Shown here piece after piece: positions 1-7,684 of a stretch of 11,988 nt of DNA. A model generated the notes under the pieces. It made no database searches. It was not told where the DNA came from and was given only the letters and a program-made list of their open reading frames with translations. Each line of letters opens with the position of its first letter. Positions within the stretch are counted from its first letter, which is position 1. The DNA is from Crocosphaera sp038442745. Its GTDB lineage: Bacteria; Cyanobacteriota; Cyanobacteriia; Cyanobacteriales; Microcystaceae. Made by a program: the position numbers and the translations under genes. The DNA lies in assembly GCF_038442745.1 (NCBI RefSeq), contig NZ_JARVCN010000068.1, forward strand, positions 1 through 11,988, given 5' to 3'.

Positions 1-156
1 ATGTTTGGCCTAAGTTTTCGCAGCGAGTGACCCCTGGCTTTTTGAGAAGATACGTGTAACTTACCAGGGGAAGATGAAGAGGATAGTAAAAAGAAAGTAA
101 AAACCCAAGAAGAGTTAGGTATTTGTTCTGCGAAACAAATAAACAAACGGGTCGAC

Positions 157-1398
157 TTGTATCACAGAATAAAGAAAATCCAGTTGATTGTAACATCACT
201 AGTAATACTAGCACTACTATGGCTTTTTATTAATCAAATAAAGCTTTTTGTTCGTGAAAGAATCCCATCGACACTTGGAAAGTTAGTATTGGCTTTTTTA
301 AAAGGAAATAAGACGAATAAGAATAGAATAATTAAAATACTATTCGGTAAATTCTGTGTTAAGCATTTTGTTGAGTTAATATTATTGTTATTAAGTATAA
401 TATTTTTCTGTTACCTTTTTGTCGGATTAGCTATCCCTAAATGGGATTTTCCTATAATCCGAGTTTTTCTTATATTTATAAACTTTTTTGAAACCCAATT
501 GATTAAGATTATTCAGTATTTAAAGGATGAATTACCCCCTCTTATTTTCATTGTTGTATGTGCGTACTTTATGGACTTGTTTTTAACAAGGTATATAATC
601 AAATTTATTTTTCCAAGAATACCATTACCAATTTTTCACAATGTTATTTGTAAAGATGATAGTGCTAAGGAATCAACTATTTTTATCGGTCACTTGATAA
701 TATCCATATTTGTTATTCTCCTTGCCGCTCCTCATCTTCCTGGTGCTGGAACTGTTTATTTTGCAGGAATATCAGCATTTATCGTACTCGCTTTCACTTG
801 GAGTGGTTCACGGCTTATTTCTGACATTGTATCAGGGTTGCTTCTTATATATGTTAATCCTCTTACCAAAGGAAATTGGATAAAAATTGGAGATATTGTT
901 GGAGAAGTCAAAGAACAAAACTTATTTTTTCATGAAATTAAAACAGTAAAAAATTGTATTATTACAATACCTAATTCTATTCTATTTCAAAATTTAACTA
1001 CTAATTTGAGCGCACATTGTGATGCAAAGGCTAATAAAAAGATTGATAAACAGAATGAAGATTCTCGAACTCTAATCCTTCATACACCTGTTGGTTTGGG
1101 ATATGATGTTCCTAGAGAAAAGGTAGAACAAACACTTATAGCCGCAGCCGCAAAAACAGATAATATATTGTCTAATCCACCCCCATTTGTATTGCTAACT
1201 TATCTCGGTGACTTTGCAGTTACCTACGAACTAAATGTTCATATCAATAAAGTCAACGATATTCCAAAAATATACTCAGATTTACACAAGAGTATTCAGG
1301 ATGAATGTAATAGTCAAGACATAGAAATTCTCTCTCCAAACTATGTTGCAGTAAGAGATGGTAACCCCACCACTGTAGTTAGCCCTGACACTATATAG
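157..1398 (+). CDS. MscS-family mechanosensitive ion channel protein
   Basis: Predicted small-conductance mechanosensitive channel of the inner membrane, releasing solutes on hypo-osmotic shock. Hydrophobic segments are visible near residues 9-32, 67-93, 98-112, 127-150, 175-192 and 199-232. The last corresponds to the MscS pore helix and runs into the conserved beta domain: a GNWIKIGDIVGEVKE-like stretch at 239-253 and IPNS at 271-274. Residues 305-400 form the cytoplasmic alpha/beta part, with a YDVPREKVEQ-type stretch near 316-325. At 413 residues it is longer than E. coli MscS, with extra N-terminal helices. The start is doubtful. TTG at 157 is the only conventional start in frame, but the same frame stays open back to 46 and reads like protein. 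An ATG at 74 lies in another frame behind an AGGGGA motif. The gene is noticeably AT-rich. Family assignment is firm; gating properties, substrate and true N terminus are not. Confidence 0.85.
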   Translation: MYHRIKKIQLIVTSLVILALLWLFINQIKLFVRERIPSTLGKLVLAFLKGNKTNKNRIIKILFGKFCVKHFVELILLLLSIIFFCYLFVGLAIPKWDFPIIRVFLIFINFFETQLIKIIQYLKDELPPLIFIVVCAYFMDLFLTRYIIKFIFPRIPLPIFHNVICKDDSAKESTIFIGHLIISIFVILLAAPHLPGAGTVYFAGISAFIVLAFTWSGSRLISDIVSGLLLIYVNPLTKGNWIKIGDIVGEVKEQNLFFHEIKTVKNCIITIPNSILFQNLTTNLSAHCDAKANKKIDKQNEDSRTLILHTPVGLGYDVPREKVEQTLIAAAAKTDNILSNPPPFVLLTYLGDFAVTYELNVHINKVNDIPKIYSDLHKSIQDECNSQDIEILSPNYVAVRDGNPTTVVSPDTI

Positions 1399-1438
1399 CA
1401 TTTCTCACACTTGTGAGGTACAGAGGTTATCTCTTTGA

Positions 1439-1466
1439 GGCAGAAGGCAGGGGGCAGGAGGCAGGA
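1439..1466. repeat. Heptamer tandem repeat (GGCAGRR, four copies)
   Basis: Four consecutive 7-base units fit GGCAGRR: GGCAGAA, GGCAGGG and then GGCAGGA twice, followed by a degenerate tail. The array lies in the spacer between the convergent channel gene and hemA. Short heptamer arrays of this kind are a known feature of cyanobacterial intergenic DNA. No function is inferred here. Confidence 0.8.
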
Positions 1467-1519
1467 GTTAGGTGTACCTCATGAGTCCGAGAAAAGCTAT
1501 AATACACTGATGAATAAAA

Positions 1520-1549
1520 TCTCTCGTTAAAATTTCTTTTAACGAGAGA
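1520..1549 (-). terminator. Hairpin terminator after hemA, possibly bidirectional
   Basis: A perfect 13-bp stem (TCTCTCGTTAAAA at 1520-1532 pairing with TTTTAACGAGAGA at 1537-1549) closes a 4-base loop. On the minus strand the stem begins about 38 bases past the hemA stop and is followed by a T-rich tail (TTTTATTC), the form of an intrinsic terminator. On the plus strand the tail (CTCTTAAAAAA) is poorer in T. The hairpin may therefore also stop the convergent channel transcript, but less well. Confidence 0.8.
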
Positions 1550-1586
1550 CTCTTAAAAAATATTAGATATTTAAAAACCCCAATTC

Positions 1587-2879
1587 TTAACTAAATTGTT
1601 TTTCAATCTCAATTTCAAGATCAAACAGCATTTGTAAAGACTGTAAGCAGCGTCGTCTTGCTTCTATATCTTGTTGCGCTCGCAACTGTACCATCGGTTC
1701 ATGGAGTATTTTATTAACAATACCCCTCGTTAAAGCTTCAATCACCTCTTGGTGTTTTTCAGCAAACTCAGTTCCCAGACGGGATAGAGCTTTTTCTAGT
1801 TCTTGTTCACGAATACCCTCTACTTTTGTTCTCAAGCAGCTAATAGTAGGAACTGTCTCTAAGGAACGCCACCAGAGTTCAAACGCTTCTACCTCTTCTT
1901 CTAGTAACCCCTCAGCTTCGAGAGCCATCTGACGACGACTAGCCTGATTTTGCGCTACCACAGCCTTTAAATCGTCAACATTATAAGCAGCCACAATTTC
2001 CATCTCTTGGACGTTTGTAGCCACATTTCGAGGGACAGAGATGTCAAATAACATTAACCCCTGTTGCACGGATACCACCTCTTGAAGATTATCTCGATGT
2101 AAAATGGGTTGGGTTGCTCCTGTGCTAGTAAAAACCAGATGAGAGTTACCCACCACCGTCATCATCTCATCGAGAGAAACCAGGGTTAACTCCGCTTGGG
2201 GGAATTTTTTGGCTAACTCCTCTGCACGCCGTTGAGAACGGTTCACAATGGTAATAGATGTGGCACCTTTCGCTACAAGATGCTTCACCAGTAAGCAAGC
2301 CATTTTTCCTGCACCAATAATACTGATGTTACGGGTGGCCAAATCATCTACCTTGGTGATAGCTAATTCCACCGCAGCCGAACTAATAGACACCGCACCG
2401 GTACCGATATTGGTTTCACTACGAACCCGTTTTCCTGCTGTTATCGCTTGTTTGAAGAGACGATCGAGTAACCGGCTAATACCCTTGTACTTTTGAGATA
2501 GTTTATGGGTGGTTTTCACCTGAGCTAAAATTTGTCCTTCCCCTAGTACCAAACTTTCTAACCCAGCAGCCACTCTCAAAAGATGGCGCACCGCATCTTG
2601 ATGAAGCAAGGTAAATAAGTACCGACGGAGATAGCTTAGGGGAATCTGACCAGTTTCTGATAGGAATTGAGTTATTTCCACCACTCCCTTTTCTGTGTCC
2701 GTCACCACTGCATAAATTTCTAAACGGTTACAGGTACTAATGACAGCGACTTCCTCAATATGAGGATAGCCTTTTAAATGGGTCAAGGCTTCTTCTAGTT
2801 TAGCCTCTTGAATACTTAACTTTTCTCGGACCTCTACTGGGGCGGTTTTGTGACTTAAGCCTACCACGGCAATATTCAT
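1587..2879 (-). CDS. hemA: Glutamyl-tRNA reductase
   Basis: Reduces glutamyl-tRNA(Glu) with NADPH to glutamate-1-semialdehyde in the cytoplasm, the first committed and rate-setting step of the C5 route to heme, chlorophyll and phycobilins. The N terminus (VVGLSHKTAPVEVREKL, 5-21) and ISTCNRLEIYAV with the catalytic cysteine Cys50 are the family hallmarks. GLESLVLGEGQI (106-117) matches the conserved substrate-binding stretch. A Rossmann motif GAGKM (189-193) opens the NADPH domain, and the C terminus is the helical dimerisation domain. Length 430 is normal for cyanobacterial enzymes. The ATG start is supported by an AGGAG motif a few bases upstream. The gene appears to have its own transcript: 275 bases separate it from secF upstream, and a hairpin terminator follows. 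I saw no convincing promoter in that spacer. Function is secure. Confidence 0.98.
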   Translation of the reverse strand: MNIAVVGLSHKTAPVEVREKLSIQEAKLEEALTHLKGYPHIEEVAVISTCNRLEIYAVVTDTEKGVVEITQFLSETGQIPLSYLRRYLFTLLHQDAVRHLLRVAAGLESLVLGEGQILAQVKTTHKLSQKYKGISRLLDRLFKQAITAGKRVRSETNIGTGAVSISSAAVELAITKVDDLATRNISIIGAGKMACLLVKHLVAKGATSITIVNRSQRRAEELAKKFPQAELTLVSLDEMMTVVGNSHLVFTSTGATQPILHRDNLQEVVSVQQGLMLFDISVPRNVATNVQEMEIVAAYNVDDLKAVVAQNQASRRQMALEAEGLLEEEVEAFELWWRSLETVPTISCLRTKVEGIREQELEKALSRLGTEFAEKHQEVIEALTRGIVNKILHEPMVQLRAQQDIEARRRCLQSLQMLFDLEIEIEKQFS

Positions 2880-3070
2880 AAGTTCTCCTACAAGGGTTTG
2901 AGCTTGCGTTAATCGAAAATGGAATAAGTGCTACTGTTTCTATTTTTTGCAATTTAGACTCTATATGTCTCAATTACAAATACTTTGATAAAAATCTTTA
3001 TAAAACTTTAAGAAAGTCAGTTAACTTTAGGGGAGTAACACTAAGGTGTTTGAATGCCTGTTGTTAATCA

Positions 3071-3091
3071 TATCAGCTATCGGTTATCAGT
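3071..3091. repeat. Heptamer tandem repeat (TATCRGY, three copies)
   Basis: Three consecutive 7-base units TATCAGC, TATCGGT and TATCAGT fit TATCRGY. They lie in the 275-base spacer between secF and hemA. This is another short heptamer array of cyanobacterial type, unrelated in sequence to the one at 1439. Confidence 0.65.
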
Positions 3092-3154
3092 TTTGTAGTC
3101 TGCTGAGACTTTCTAACTTAAGTAGAGAGTGAGGAGTCTGCTGACATTCTCACC

Positions 3155-4081
3155 CTAACCATTAGCCAGTGGTTGACGGTTACGCCACCAAGCCAGTAGG
3201 GTACTAGCAATAAAGATACTGGAATAGGAACCAGCCAGAAACCCTAAAATTAGGGCTAGGGAAAAATATTTGAGGGTTTCGCCACCGAATAAGAAAATAC
3301 CAACCAGGGGCAATAAAGTGGTAACGGTGGTATTAATAGAACGAGTTAGGGTTTGATTGACGGCATCCTCTACGACATCGTTAACAGAAAGTTCTTCCTC
3401 ATCTCTCTCCATATTTTCTCGAATGCGATCGTAAATAACCACCGTGTCGTTAACAGAAAAACCAATAATTGTTAGCAAAGCCACTAAAAATAGACTATTC
3501 ACTTCTACCCCGGCAACCAATCCTAAAACGGAAAAAATCCCTGCGGTTACTAAGACATCGTGAACGAGAGCGACGATGGCAAAAAAAGCATAATCGAACT
3601 TAAATCTAACACTGAGATAGACAATAATGCCGAAAAAAGAAACCAATAACGCTAAAATTCCCGACTGAAATAACTCTCGACCAATAGTGGGACCCACGGT
3701 ATCGATTTGGATAGTTTCGGGGTCAAAATCACCTATTTTTTCGTTAAGTTGTTGTTGTAATTGGGTCCTTTGGTCTACGTCTAAATTCTTAGTGCGAATG
3801 GAAAGAATGTTTCCATCTACTATTTGAATGGTACTATTCCCTAGCTCTTGGTCTGCGAGAATATCCCTGACCTCTACAACATCGATAGGTTCCTCACAAG
3901 TCCCTGCCACTCCACAAGATAATTGTAATTGTAAACGGGTTCCACCGATAAAGTCTAAGCTAGGTCTTAAAGGAGCTTGAAAAGTTGTATAAGAAATGAC
4001 CATAGCCAAAATTCCACCCAAAACAATGAAGCTAGAAATTGACCACCACAACCGTTCCCATTTAATAATATTTAAGCGCAT
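3155..4081 (-). CDS. secF: Protein translocase subunit SecF
   Basis: SecF pairs with SecD next to SecYEG and uses the proton gradient to help preproteins complete translocation; in cyanobacteria this serves plasma and thylakoid membranes. I place the start at ATG 4081, giving 308 residues that begin MRLNIIKWERLWW, as cyanobacterial SecF usually does. The same frame extends to a TTG at 4120, but that adds 13 residues not expected in the family. From the chosen start: TM1 is near residues 12-33; a P4-like periplasmic domain follows with DFIGGTRL (43-50); then come five C-terminal TMs with the signature GFSVNDTVVIYDRIRE (207-222) and a conserved TRSINTTVTTLLPL stretch (246-259). A weak purine-rich GAGAGA precedes the start. 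It lies 53 bases downstream of secD and is almost certainly co-transcribed. Function is secure. Confidence 0.96.
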   Translation of the reverse strand: MRLNIIKWERLWWSISSFIVLGGILAMVISYTTFQAPLRPSLDFIGGTRLQLQLSCGVAGTCEEPIDVVEVRDILADQELGNSTIQIVDGNILSIRTKNLDVDQRTQLQQQLNEKIGDFDPETIQIDTVGPTIGRELFQSGILALLVSFFGIIVYLSVRFKFDYAFFAIVALVHDVLVTAGIFSVLGLVAGVEVNSLFLVALLTIIGFSVNDTVVIYDRIRENMERDEEELSVNDVVEDAVNQTLTRSINTTVTTLLPLVGIFLFGGETLKYFSLALILGFLAGSYSSIFIASTLLAWWRNRQPLANG

Positions 4082-4134
4082 TTTTTCTCTCGAATAGAAC
4101 CAATAATTGAACAATAACAACCCATATTTTTTGT

Positions 4135-5547
4135 CTAAGACTTACTCGGTGTGGGTAAATTAGGACAGAATAGTTGTGGTTTTTTCCGCACCGTAGGCAG
4201 TCCCAACACTGTCACTAATAAGAAAGTTCGAGTACAAGTTAAGGCGGTAAACATACTTACTAAAACACCAATAGCCAAAGTTAGCGCGAAACCTTTGACC
4301 AAACCCGATCCTAAGCCAAATAAAGCACCACAGGCGATCAAAGTAGTGACATTACTATCTAAAATACTAGAAAATGCCCGATAAAATCCCGACTCCACCC
4401 CACTGTATAAAGTTTTACCTTTGCGCAACTCTTCGCGGGTGCGCTCAAAAATCAACACATTAGCATCCACTGCCATACCAATACTGAGGATAAACCCGGC
4501 AATACCAGGAAGGGTTAGGGTAACCCCAATCAAAGAATAACTAGCTAAAGTCAACAGAGTATAGACTCCCAGAGCTAAATTAGCGATTAACCCCGGTAGG
4601 CGATAGTAAACCCCCATAAAAATCAAAACTAGCACTAAACCTGCTACTGCAGCATAAATACTACGTTGAATACTCTCCCGTCCCAAGGTTGCCCCAACAG
4701 TACGATTTTCTACCACTTCCACTGGAAAAGGCAAAGAACCACCCCGTAACTGTACTGCTAATTCGTTGGCGGTTTCCACGGTAAAATTCCCTGTAATCAC
4801 CGCAGTTCCCCCAGTAATACCGGTAGTAGCAAACTGCGCCCCAACCACAGGTGCGCTGATTAAGACATTATCCAAGAAGATGCCGATGGTGCGACCGGTT
4901 CCAGCGATATTCCGAGTCAGTTCAGCGAACTTGTTACCCCCTTCGTTGTCGAAATCGATAATTACTTCCCATCCGTTGCCTTGAGCGGGACCGTAACGGG
5001 CATTGTCCAGGTTTTTACCTGATAGGTCAACGGAGTCGAAAAATTCCAATATTGCCTCGTTAGAAGTCTGTATTTCTGCGTTTAACTCCGCAATACGTTC
5101 TTCTGCTTCTGGGGTAACCTCTCCGATTCTCAAGGCGTTCAATTCCAGTTGTTTCTCCCGTTGAATAGTCAGTTCAGCTTGTAGTTGTCCCTCTGTTCCC
5201 TGCCGTTGTTGGCGAAATTCTAGTTGTGCTGTTCCCCCCAATACCCGTTCTGCTTGTTCGGGATCGGTAACCCCGGGCAACTGTACCACCACTTTATCTT
5301 GTCCAAGGGTTTGCACCACAGGTTCAGCCACCCCCAACCCATCCACTCGGTTTTGCAGCACTGTCTTAGCCGCCTCCAAGTCTTCTTGGGAAACATTTTT
5401 AACTTCTTCGGTGGGTTTGAGTTGAATGGTCAATTGAGCTCCCCCTCTCAAATCTAAACCTAACTGTAAGGGCAGAGCATTGAGAAGGGCGATCGCACCG
5501 ATAACCAGGGCAAGAATAAAACCGATCAACAAACGTCGTTGTTTCAT
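4135..5547 (-). CDS. secD: Protein translocase subunit SecD
   Basis: Membrane partner of SecF in the proton-driven accessory complex of the Sec translocon. TM1 occupies about residues 5-25 and is followed by the D1 signature LGLDLRGG (29-36). The large periplasmic P1 domain spans about 37-290 and ends in SLPFPVEVVENRTVGATLG (271-289). Five further TMs cover about 296-450, with VDANVLIFERTREELR (360-375) carrying the conserved Asp and Arg used in proton transfer. Length 470 is normal for a cyanobacterial SecD kept separate from SecF. Residues 115-165 form a Glu/Gln-rich helical insertion in P1, as seen in other cyanobacterial SecD proteins. The ATG start has no good Shine-Dalgarno sequence. 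It lies 87 bases after pdhB and directly before secF on the same strand, so a pdhB-secD-secF transcript is likely. A HIP1 octamer lies near its 5' end. Confidence 0.97.
   Translation of the reverse strand: MKQRRLLIGFILALVIGAIALLNALPLQLGLDLRGGAQLTIQLKPTEEVKNVSQEDLEAAKTVLQNRVDGLGVAEPVVQTLGQDKVVVQLPGVTDPEQAERVLGGTAQLEFRQQRQGTEGQLQAELTIQREKQLELNALRIGEVTPEAEERIAELNAEIQTSNEAILEFFDSVDLSGKNLDNARYGPAQGNGWEVIIDFDNEGGNKFAELTRNIAGTGRTIGIFLDNVLISAPVVGAQFATTGITGGTAVITGNFTVETANELAVQLRGGSLPFPVEVVENRTVGATLGRESIQRSIYAAVAGLVLVLIFMGVYYRLPGLIANLALGVYTLLTLASYSLIGVTLTLPGIAGFILSIGMAVDANVLIFERTREELRKGKTLYSGVESGFYRAFSSILDSNVTTLIACGALFGLGSGLVKGFALTLAIGVLVSMFTALTCTRTFLLVTVLGLPTVRKKPQLFCPNLPTPSKS
5489..5496. repeat. HIP1 octamer GCGATCGC (in secD)
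   Basis: The exact palindrome GCGATCGC lies inside the 5' part of secD. This octamer is strongly over-represented in many cyanobacterial genomes and supports the taxonomic call. Confidence 0.8.
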
Positions 5548-5634
5548 ATTTTTCTGTAGGAGTTTAGGATCGAGAAGGGGGACTGAAAAACCGATGATTC
5601 ACCACTCAGTACACCCCATCTCCATTTGATATGA

Positions 5635-6618
5635 CTAAATATGTAGGGTCATCAACTTATCCACTGCTTCAGCGATTTGGGGAGGTTGCACGATGGTAAG
5701 TCTTTCTAACATTCCATTGTAAGGGGTAGGAATGTCTTGGGAGGATAAACGAATTACAGGGGCATCTAATTCGTCGAAAAAGTTATCATTGATTAGGGCA
5801 ATTAATTCCGCCCCAATGCCTCCGGTTTTCATACATTCTTCCACAATGATGACACGATGGGTTTTCCGTATTGATTCCCCGATGGTTTGTAAGTCAAAAG
5901 GTTTGAGGGAAATTAAGTCAATAATTTCGGGATCATAACCTTGGGCTTCCATTTCTTTTAAAGCTTGGATACAATGATGGCGCATCCTCGAGTAGGTGAG
6001 AATAGTAACGTCTTTCCCTTCTCTGACAATTTCTGCTTTGTCTAGGGGGACAATGTATTCTGTATCGGGAAGATTCTCTTTGAGATTGTACAGTAAAACG
6101 TGTTCAAAAAAGAGGACGGGGTTGCCGTCACGAATGGCTGCTTTGAGGAGTCCTTTGGAATTATAAGGGGTGGAGCAAGCGACAATTTTTAGACCAGGGA
6201 CGGCGTGAAAATAGGCTTCTAACCGTTGGGAATGTTCTGCTCCTAACTGTCGTCCTACTCCTCCTGGTCCACGAATCACCATTGGTATTTTAAAGTTTCC
6301 CCCGGAAGTGTAGCGTAACATCCCGGCGTTATTGGCGATTTGATTGAAGGCTAATAACAAAAAGCCCATATTCATCCCTTCGATGATGGGACGTAATCCG
6401 GTCATGGCTGCTCCCACAGCTATTCCGGTAAAACTATTCTCTGCAATGGGGGTATCGAGAACCCTTAATTCTCCGTATTTCTTGTAAAGATCCTTTGTTA
6501 CTTTATAAGAACCGCCATAATGGCCTACATCTTCCCCTAAGACAAATACTGTGTCATCCCGTCCCATTTCTTCGTCAATGGCTTCCCGTAGCGCATTAAA
6601 TAATAAAGTCTCTACCAT
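5635..6618 (-). CDS. pdhB: Pyruvate dehydrogenase E1 component subunit beta
   Basis: Beta subunit of the thiamine-diphosphate-dependent E1 that decarboxylates pyruvate and passes the acetyl group to E2 lipoamide, supplying acetyl-CoA in the cytoplasm. VLGEDVGHYGGSYKVT (26-41) and DTPIAENSFTGIAVGAA (55-71) are typical; Glu60 corresponds to the glutamate that activates the cofactor. GGVGRQLGAEHSQ (119-131) holds the active-site His129. LLYNLKENLPD and the C-terminal transketolase domain (about 195-320, with VIIVEECMKTGGIGAEL near 256-272) complete the fold. Length 327 matches cyanobacterial and plastid PdhB. ATG 6618 follows an AAGGA motif about 12 bases upstream, rather far for a strong site. 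The alpha subunit, E2 and E3 are not in this window, as is usual in cyanobacteria. It is first in the pdhB-secD-secF block and divergent from the phosphate genes. Confidence 0.97.
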   Translation of the reverse strand: MVETLLFNALREAIDEEMGRDDTVFVLGEDVGHYGGSYKVTKDLYKKYGELRVLDTPIAENSFTGIAVGAAMTGLRPIIEGMNMGFLLLAFNQIANNAGMLRYTSGGNFKIPMVIRGPGGVGRQLGAEHSQRLEAYFHAVPGLKIVACSTPYNSKGLLKAAIRDGNPVLFFEHVLLYNLKENLPDTEYIVPLDKAEIVREGKDVTILTYSRMRHHCIQALKEMEAQGYDPEIIDLISLKPFDLQTIGESIRKTHRVIIVEECMKTGGIGAELIALINDNFFDELDAPVIRLSSQDIPTPYNGMLERLTIVQPPQIAEAVDKLMTLHI

Positions 6619-6777
6619 ATATTTATACGAATTCCTTGCCTTTGTTATCCTATCATTTTGACTCTACATTGTTAGAACTTTTTTTATTGTCATCCTGGGA
6701 ATTGTTATCTATTTTTCAAATAAGGGAGTAATTGTGGTATTGATTCCCATAAATAACTATGCAAAAGTTTTTTTACC

Positions 6778-6795
6778 AGATAGGAATCACTATCT
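6778..6795. promoter_or_regulatory. Perfect dyad AGATAG-N6-CTATCT, possible operator
   Basis: Six-base arms AGATAG and CTATCT match perfectly around a 6-base spacer, inside the 291-base divergent spacer between pdhB and the DUF47 gene. No T-run follows on either strand, so it is not a terminator. It lies about 115 bases upstream of the DUF47 start and 160 upstream of pdhB, where a regulator could bind. No known regulator site was recognised. Confidence 0.35.
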
Positions 6796-6847
6796 TGCCT
6801 TTAACCTGCAACAATTCCTACATTATATTACATTTTACCCTAAGTTT

Positions 6848-6877
6848 TTGCTACAGAACCACTGGATTTAGTATAAT
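6848..6877 (+). promoter_or_regulatory. Sigma-70-type promoter for the DUF47-pit genes
   Basis: A consensus -10 box TATAAT (6872-6877) sits 18 bases after TTGCTA (6848-6853), which matches the -35 consensus at 4 of 6 positions. Transcription would start near 6884, leaving a leader of about 26 bases before ATG 6910. No clear ribosome binding site is present in that leader. Confidence 0.55.
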
Positions 6878-6909
6878 TTATTGCCTGTTGATTTTGATTA
6901 ATTGAACTC

Positions 6910-7605
6910 ATGTCTAAAGAAACACCTGCTTTATTTGGAAAAACAAAATTATTAGAGGGACAAATAGACGAATTCCTCGATAAAGTAGCAGAAGGAGCAA
7001 TTTATTTTGAAAGGGGAATTAGTAGTTTTATTGATACAAGAAATACCTCAGATACTTGTGAGGAAAAACTATTACAAATTACTCAACTAAAACAGAGATG
7101 TAGGGAGTTACAACGTTCCATTATTAATGTTCTTTATAGTGAAATGTTAATCCCTGATTTTCGGGCTGATGTTCTGAGACTACTGACGGATTTATTTTCT
7201 CTTTTGGATTTGATGGGTAAAAATTTTCAAGACTTAATGATTGAACGGGATCAAGACCAAGAAATAGAATCAAAAACAGACGATACAGATAATCAAATCG
7301 GGAAAAAAGAATTTTTAGATTTAGTGCAAGTGGTTGTTAAAAGTATAGAATCAGTGATTATTGCTGCTCGTAATTTTTTTCGTGATCCTAAATCGGTAAA
7401 AGATCATACTTATCAAGTCAGAGTTTATGAGTCTGAAGCTGATAAAATAGCCATTAGTTTGAAAAAGAAAATTTTTGCTACTGACTATAAATTCTCCGAA
7501 AAAATCAACTTACGAGATATAGTTAACGCTATCGATGCTATTGCTGATCTCGCTGAAAATGTGGCAGACGAGTTAGATATTTATGCAATTCAACGCACTT
7601 TATAG
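6910..7605 (+). CDS. DUF47 / PhoU-related phosphate transport regulator
   Basis: Helical cytoplasmic protein of the DUF47 family, distant relatives of PhoU that are usually encoded beside PiT permeases and thought to control phosphate uptake through them. The 231 residues are predicted almost entirely helical. The N-terminal half (10-110) opens with LFGKTKLLEGQIDEFLDKVA, typical of the family. An acidic, low-complexity linker (about 113-128) leads to the second bundle. YESEADKIA (173-181) resembles the E-x-x-x-D metal-binding motif of PhoU proteins, and RDIVNAIDAIADLAENVADEL (202-222) is the characteristic C-terminal DUF47 helix. A consensus promoter lies just upstream, and the pit gene follows 154 bases later on the same strand. 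A mutated copy of this gene's last bases occurs in that gap. Family assignment is strong; the regulatory role is known only for relatives. Confidence 0.87.
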   Translation: MSKETPALFGKTKLLEGQIDEFLDKVAEGAIYFERGISSFIDTRNTSDTCEEKLLQITQLKQRCRELQRSIINVLYSEMLIPDFRADVLRLLTDLFSLLDLMGKNFQDLMIERDQDQEIESKTDDTDNQIGKKEFLDLVQVVVKSIESVIIAARNFFRDPKSVKDHTYQVRVYESEADKIAISLKKKIFATDYKFSEKINLRDIVNAIDAIADLAENVADELDIYAIQRTL

Positions 7606-7606
7606 T
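7571..7606 (+). repeat. Direct repeat copy 1: 3' end of the DUF47 gene
   Basis: These 36 bases, which include the last DUF47 codons and its stop, recur 114 bases downstream at 7685-7720 with 32 of 36 positions identical. This copy is the functional gene end. Confidence 0.8.
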
Positions 7607-7646
7607 AGTTTTCAATTGGGTGTATCAAAATATTGGTTTAGTGAGG

Positions 7647-7673
7647 GTGGGAAGTGTGGGAAGTGTGGGGAGT
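7647..7673. repeat. 9-base tandem repeat (GTGGGAAGT, three copies)
   Basis: GTGGGAAGT occurs twice in a row and is followed by GTGGGGAGT. The G-rich array lies between the DUF47 gene and pit and is followed on the plus strand by ATTTTTCTTTT. It sits between the two copies of the duplicated gene tail. Confidence 0.75.
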
Positions 7674-7684
7674 ATTTTTCTTTT

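Noticed and set aside
1..153. Minus-strand frame that is open across the left edge
   Set aside because: It has no recognisable motif or good start, and the plus strand over the same bases reads more like protein continuing into the channel gene.
2248..2496. Plus-strand open frame of 82 codons inside hemA
   Set aside because: It lies entirely antisense to a well-supported gene, has no recognisable motifs, and its composition is explained by hemA codon usage.
4082..4120. Extension of SecF to a TTG start at 4120
   Set aside because: The added residues (starting LLFNYWF after the start) are not expected in SecF, while ATG 4081 gives the usual N terminus and leaves a normal gap after secD.
6800..6807. 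TTTAACCT, a match to one unit of the cyanobacterial Pho box upstream of the phosphate genes
   Set aside because: A Pho box needs several such octamers at 11-base spacing. The octamers 11 bases before and after do not match, so this single unit is not enough to claim Pho regulation.
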